Assembly: GCF_963678635.1 (NCBI RefSeq)
Contig: NC_087068.1
Coordinates: 16,683,872 to 16,743,871 of the forward strand
Reading direction: 5' to 3'
From: Symsagittifera roscoffensis
Lineage: Eukaryota; Xenacoelomorpha; Acoela; Convolutidae
DNA length: 60,000 nt
The position numbers and the translations under genes were made by a program. Below the pieces are notes generated by a model. The model searched no databases. It was not told the DNA's origin and worked only from the letters and a program-made list of their open reading frames with translations. Positions 55,903 through 60,000 of the stretch are shown in pieces; the first letter of the stretch is position 1, and every line of letters starts with the position of its first letter.

Positions 55903-57248
55903 GTGTAAATTAAAGTAGTCATTTTGGGTACGGAGCGTTTACAAATTCTTTTTTGGAGATTTTTGATAAAACACCAGTTTTGGAAACAATTATGTCATCT
56001 TACACACAAGAAGTATTCCCCAGTACTTCTCTGGATGAAAGCAGTATTGAGTTTGAATTTGAAACGGATCGTAATCTCTACTTGGATATGCGTGATACCC
56101 ATCTTAGCTTAAAGCTTCAACTATTCAAAGGAAGATTGTTTGATGCTTTCAAAAAAGAAAAAGCAGAACATAAAGCAAAATCGGAGGAAGATTCAGATGA
56201 GGAACCACAAACTTACTTAACTTATGTAAACAATCTACTACATTCTCTATTCTCCAACTGTGAAGTTTATTTTAACAATACAATGGTTTACAATGCCAAT
56301 GGGTTATATCCTCATAAGGCACAGATATCGAACGAATTCAACTCGTCAGCAGTGAGTAATAAAGGAATTCATGCTTGTCATGGATGCAGTTTTGAAGAAA
56401 ATCCTGATGCAATTGATATGTATCCATTCACTGATAGAACAAATTCCATGGGAACAGGGATAACTTTTTCACTCTATGGGAGGCTCGCCATTGATTTGTT
56501 TACTTGCGAAAAACTGTTGCTACCAAATACCAAAGTTCGAATTAAACTTATTCGAGCTAGACCTAATTTTTACATGTTATCTGATAATCCAAATGTCAGT
56601 CTGAAAATAGTTGATTGTTCACTGTTTACAAGAAGAATTTTAGTAGCTGAACCTACTCATCAATATTTGCAATGGAATCTGGAAAGGGAACCTGCTCATT
56701 ACAATTATATGGAAACTATAGCAAGAACCTTTATCATTCCATCTCGTCAAAACCAGTTTATTCAGGAAAATGTTTTCAATAATGCCCCAATCAGAAGGAT
56801 AGCTGTTGCAATGAATACAAATTCGGCCGTTGCGGGATCTTTTTATGAAAATCCTTTCAATTATCAACAATTTCATTTGAGAGAGCTTAGAATTATTCGG
56901 GGTGGAAGAGCAATTATTTCATTAGATACAACTTCTCCTTGTCGACCCTATGTTACAACAATGAAAGCAATGCAGTTTAACGAAAATTTTCCAGCTCTTC
57001 CTATGGAAGATTTTCAAAATCACTATATTCTAGTTTTCGACTTGACTTCACCACAGGATGCCGCTGAACACTTGCATTATCCAGAACTTAGTGGAGAAAG
57101 CTTGAGATTAGAAATGTTTTTCCAATTTCCCTTGGAGCAAGTAACGGAAGTGATAGTCTTGGGAGAAAGACTATCAAATATTCAAATTGACAAATTCGGA
57201 ACAGTCGCTAAAATGTTTAATTTTTTTTTAGTTTTCAGGTTCCTATAA
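55899..57248 (+). pseudogene. Major capsid protein (double jelly roll) with early nonsense codon
   Basis: ATG at 55,899 overlaps the previous stop. A TAA at 55,911-55,913 follows after four codons, and the same phase is then open to 57,248. The long frame has family-typical segments: EIFDKTPVLETIMSSY, NLLHSLFSNCEVYFNN, YPFTDRTNS, KVRIKLIRARPNF, FNYQQFHLRELRI and VIVLGERLSN. Near the C terminus (GTVAKM, about 57,205-57,215) the frame probably runs past its natural end because of a single-base A-run change. Double-jelly-roll trimers build the icosahedral shell. As read, normal initiation would stop after four residues, while the rest is intact. Confidence 0.9.
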
Positions 57249-57569
57249 AAATATTGTAACTTTTTTGGGACTTTTCTTTGTTACTATCTCTGTACTATCT
57301 ATATTGTTTTTCTTCAGACCTAAAGCTCCAGAAAAAATAGAGAAGGAATGCTGTTTAGTTGAAAACCCGAGACACTTCTTCAATCTAGACTGTAAAACAG
57401 TATTCAATAAACTTTGCCCACTATATAAGGCTTGTGTATGGGACTTTGTTGATTCCATTCCTAAATGTGTGTAAGTCATTATTCTTCCTTTTTTTAACCT
57501 AAAGTACACTATCAAACTATCAATTTAATTTTTAGCTGTAAATTAGCCTACAATTGCAAAGATGGATAA
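57232..57569 (+). CDS. Single-pass membrane protein with Cys-rich domain, probably spliced
   Basis: Open from 57,232 after a TTTTCAG acceptor-like sequence, with no ATG. A membrane helix (FLGLFFVTISVLSILFFF) is followed by about 50 residues with regularly spaced Cys (ECCLVE, LDCKTV, KLCPLYKACVW, PKC). The unspliced frame stops at 57,474. A GTAAGT at 57,471 and TTTTTAG ending at 57,535 would remove 65 nt and keep the phase, adding a short Cys-containing tail that ends at TAA 57,567-57,569, overlapping the protease start. It might be an envelope or fusion-type accessory. The 5' exon is unknown. Confidence 0.45.
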
Positions 57570-57960
57570 CATTTCACTTTTGCAAATTATTGAAAGAATT
57601 CCAGAGCTCAGGTTCAAGTACATGGGATCATACCCTTCTGATACAGTACCTCAACTAACAAAATACTCTTTTGCAATTATTAACTCAGCCCCAAGCAATG
57701 ATAGAGGAGAACAATGGATTATGATTGCTCGAATGAATAAAAGCTACTACTTTGCTGATTCTTTGGGAAGAAAGAGATCAACTTACCCTTTTTTGACAAA
57801 AAAGTTTCGACGAATGGTTCCTCGAAAGCTACAAAAAACTGATAATTTGTGTGGTTTTTACGCAATTTATTCAGCATTTCTCCTTTTCAAATTCTTCCAG
57901 AAGAACTTGAATAATGTTCATGATGTGTATGTTTTGAATTTTATCAGTAATTTTATGTAA
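57562..57960 (+). CDS. Adenain-type cysteine protease, active-site His replaced
   Basis: Intact 132-residue frame from ATG, the usual length for Polinton maturation proteases of the C5/Ulp1 group. SFAIINSAPS and GEQWIMIA (residues 36-56), YYFADSLG (Asp66), the oxyanion-type Gln91 and Cys97 in LCGFYAIY follow the family order. The position normally held by the catalytic His, directly before the invariant Trp52, is Gln51 (codon CAA at 57,712-57,714). The protein would cleave capsid and core precursors, but without the His it should be inactive. There are no stops or frameshifts. Confidence 0.88.
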   Translation: MDNISLLQIIERIPELRFKYMGSYPSDTVPQLTKYSFAIINSAPSNDRGEQWIMIARMNKSYYFADSLGRKRSTYPFLTKKFRRMVPRKLQKTDNLCGFYAIYSAFLLFKFFQKNLNNVHDVYVLNFISNFM

Positions 57961-58225
57961 AAGTGAATTTTTTATTTGTAAGTGTAAATTTTTGCAGTAA
58001 TTTTACTATACGATGTAGTGAATTGTTTGATTATTTATGTAATTTAACTTTTTAAATTCCTTAAATTTTTTTACGAAAAGCATCTTAGCAACTAACCCTT
58101 TGATGAAATACGGAGAATGATGATGGAATATGGATGTTGTAGTCCCCCAATTGAAAAAACTAACGATAGAAAAGATAAATTTACGAAAATTGTAACCAAT
58201 TTCTAGTAAATTGTATAATTTTCTT

Positions 58226-58317
58226 AAAAGTTTACTCTGAGAAAGATGGAAAAATTATTTCACAAAAATATCAGAACCAAAAAAAATGATACTATGTTTT
58301 TCTCAGTGTAAACTTTT
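58226..58317. terminator. Inverted repeat downstream of the protease gene
   Basis: AAAAGTTTACTCTGAGAAA (58,226-58,244) and TTTCTCAGTGTAAACTTTT (58,299-58,317) pair over 19 bp with one mismatch and a 54-nt loop. Its place after the last gene suggests a transcript end or an element-specific structure; the role is inferred. Confidence 0.5.
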
Positions 58318-58528
58318 ACCGTGGCTGAGCAATTGATAAATTTGGATGATAATTTGGATTTTGAAAACTTCAAAGAATTTTTAAAAGATTAAAGACAAAG
58401 TGATAAAAGAGAACTGCAATGAATCGTAGCAAGAAATATGACAGAATAAATAAACCAGTTGAGGTAAAAATAAATTAGATAATTATGTGAAAAAAGATAA
58501 AATAAGTCATAAAATTAACAAGTGTAAT

Positions 58529-58700
58529 GAACCTGTCATCCGTTCTCCAGATAACCTGCGGAAAAAAGATTAAGTAGGATATAAAAGTAATCAACCGTGA
58601 GGAGCTGTCAAGATTCCCCTGATATCCCGTGGAGCGGAATAACTAACCTGTCAAAGATAATCCCTCTTGACAATTTTCCCCAGATAACCTGAGGGAAAAT
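58529..58700. repeat. Diverged direct repeat with ccagataacctg core
   Basis: aacctgtca...ccagataacctgcggaaaa (58,529-58,566) recurs as aacctgtca...ccagataacctgaggg (58,647-58,700). The second copy also has an 8-bp ATTTTCCC/GGGAAAAT inverted pair around the core. Confidence 0.6.
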
Positions 58701-58989
58701 AAATAACATGAAATAAGAATTTAAGATTCTTTCGAGAAAAAAAATATTCCGTGAAATATTAGTTTATGATCTCATACTCTAAATCGAAACTCAATTTTCG
58801 TCGAAACTTACCACCTGAAACTTACCATCCAAAAAAAAATTTTTCATTTTTTAATAAAAAATTGTTTTTTCAAGATAAAAATGTATTTGCAAGTAAAACT
58901 TTAAAAATTTTCAAAAAATTTTCTGAAACTTACCTTCTGAAACTTACCATACCGAATTTTTGTAAGACATGATAGTCCTTACATATCAG

Positions 58990-59253
58990 AAATCGTAGAA
59001 GTTAGCTAAAAAACGCAAGTATCGGCAAAATCGAGCTCAAAAAATTCGGGCGCCAAAAATTTTTCTGAAACTTACCATCTGAAACCTCGTATCTTAATAC
59101 ATTGGGAAACCTATTCCCTATCCTAATACATTGGAAAATCTATAACCTGTCTTAATACATAGCCTGCGGACCGGATACTCTATAGCCTATGTTAATACAT
59201 GGGGGTCCGCAGGCACCCCCCCCCCCCCCACTCTCCCTCACCCTTCTAATACT
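58990..59253. repeat. Polinton right terminal inverted repeat
   Basis: Reverse complement of the left arm without its 180-bp insert, ending CACCCTTCTAATACT. Contains the same 11-bp hairpin and a C run. Confidence 0.93.
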
Positions 59254-59259
59254 TAGGCC
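59254..59259. repeat. Right 6-bp target site duplication TAGGCC
   Basis: Direct repeat of 40,400-40,405, immediately followed by ttgaaaaaaatttt as in the empty site at 36,729. Confidence 0.95.
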
Positions 59260-60000
59260 TTGAAAAAAATTTTAACAGATAAACAATTAATGATTTAAAG
59301 AAGGGTTAGGGTTTAAACTTAAATAATGTTAGTTGTTCTAAATTAATTTTGTCTGTTTTAGGTGATGAAGAACAATAACAGTAAAAAACCTCCAGAAGCA
59401 ACTAAAATTTTAAATATTTCTTAAACTAATCAGAAATGCTTAACTAACTAAAATTTTGTATTTTTATTTTTTCAATAAATTTGAAAGTTCTCTCTGGTGG
59501 GTTTATAGTCGACTGGGTATTTCTATAATTATTAGTTGTAATCGAAAACAAATATATTGCTCGGAAATAATCTTACTGTTCTATTTATTGCAATTCATTT
59601 CAATGATGAAAATGTACTAAATAAATAGTTTTGTAGAGGAATAATCGTTGTAGTCTGCTTTTTAGTTTCACGATGTAGAGGCTCAGTCTGTCGTTCTGGT
59701 TGCGACCTGGTGTCAGCCTTTTTATTCGTTTTGTTTGATTAGATTTATTGAAACGTTGAAATTATCTAATTTTAATATCAATTTGGTTTCTCAATGTGTT
59801 GGGCGTTCTTTGATCTAATTTGTCTATTCCTATTTACTTTTGCTAAATATCAATCAGATAATTTTAAGTGCGGGGTGGCTTTCTCATAGTTTAAATTTGG
59901 ATAAGGTACACCGTCTGTTCGTCACGCTATCTTATTTTTGGCCGAATAGGTTTTTGCAACTTCATAGTCTAATACCAATCTTAACCTTCTATTTCTTAGT
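59260..60000. repeat. Leader/LTR-like repeat, copy 2, right part
   Basis: Continues the target repeat after the Polinton and matches 36,729-37,470 (for example ggtttatagtcgactgggtatttc and gttgcgacctggtgtcagcc). It extends beyond the window. No gene. Confidence 0.8.

Larger units (their letters stand above)
57961..58989. other. Gene-free right subterminal region of the Polinton
   Basis: About 1 kb, AT-rich. It contains a long inverted repeat (58,226-58,317), a diverged direct repeat (58,529-58,700) and, from about 58,800, scattered gaaacttacca(t/c)c(t) phrases also found in the left TIR insert. A 24-codon acidic frame (58,322-58,393) has no start and is probably chance. Confidence 0.6.
40406..59253 (+). 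mobile_element. Polinton (Maverick) DNA transposon, complete between its ends
   Basis: 18,848 bp, starting AG and ending CT, with terminal inverted repeats and 6-bp direct flanks TAGGCC (40,400-40,405 and 59,254-59,259). It contains the defining gene set: protein-primed DNA polymerase B on the left, minus strand, and integrase, packaging ATPase, minor and major capsid proteins and adenain-type protease on the right, plus strand. Length, ends, duplication size and gene content all match the superfamily. Replication and packaging genes carry stops and frameshifts, so this copy is not autonomous as read. Confidence 0.97.

Noticed and set aside
41606-55913. Stop-codon reassignment as an explanation for the in-frame TAA, TAG and TGA in Polinton genes
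   Set aside because: All three stops occur internally, each only once or twice per gene, while Gln and Trp are otherwise encoded normally and several genes end at ordinary stops. Frameshifts in the same genes point to decay or sequencing error.

Overview
The window looks like AT-rich nuclear DNA of an invertebrate animal. Two host-type genes have metazoan architectures: a secreted trypsin-like protein split by short GTAAGT/AG introns, and a secreted PAN/TSP1/C-type-lectin-like protein. Nearly everything else is transposable elements in different states of decay. I cannot place the species from sequence alone.

Layout. 1-7.1 kb is gene-poor sequence holding a trypsin-like gene fragment on the minus strand. 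7.1-26.4 kb is an array in which a long-dead Polinton (Maverick) cassette (packaging ATPase, integrase, probable minor capsid position, major capsid, protease) occurs three times; B and C are nearly identical, and C carries in its 3' spacer a LINE with an intact endonuclease/reverse-transcriptase ORF. 26.4-28.1 kb holds the PAN/TSP1/lectin-like gene. 29.1-32.2 kb is a CpG-rich, roughly 33-nt minisatellite in two blocks. 32.8-33.7 kb has tRNA-like boxes and an LTR/primer-binding-site signature. 34-40.4 kb is a decayed, internally duplicated gag-bearing LTR-type element on the minus strand.

The best-defined feature is a second Polinton at 40,406-59,253 (18,848 bp), inserted into one copy of the LTR-type element's leader. 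It has AG...CT ends, terminal inverted repeats and a 6-bp target duplication TAGGCC. The uninterrupted target is present in the paralogous copy at 36,723-36,728. It encodes protein-primed DNA polymerase B (minus strand) and, on the plus strand, packaging ATPase, integrase, minor and major capsid proteins, a core-like protein and an adenain-type protease. This is the gene set of a virus-like element that replicates by protein priming, packages its DNA and integrates. It also carries accessory genes: PC4-like putative ssDNA-binding proteins, a phospholipase-A2-like ORF, an exonuclease-like ORF, small membrane proteins and a 1.5-kb 31-nt satellite.

Most of its replication, packaging and integration genes are broken by stops or frameshifts, and the protease lacks its expected histidine. 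The minor capsid and several accessory ORFs are still open. It reads as a fairly recent but now defective insertion lying next to an older, tandemly amplified fossil of the same superfamily.
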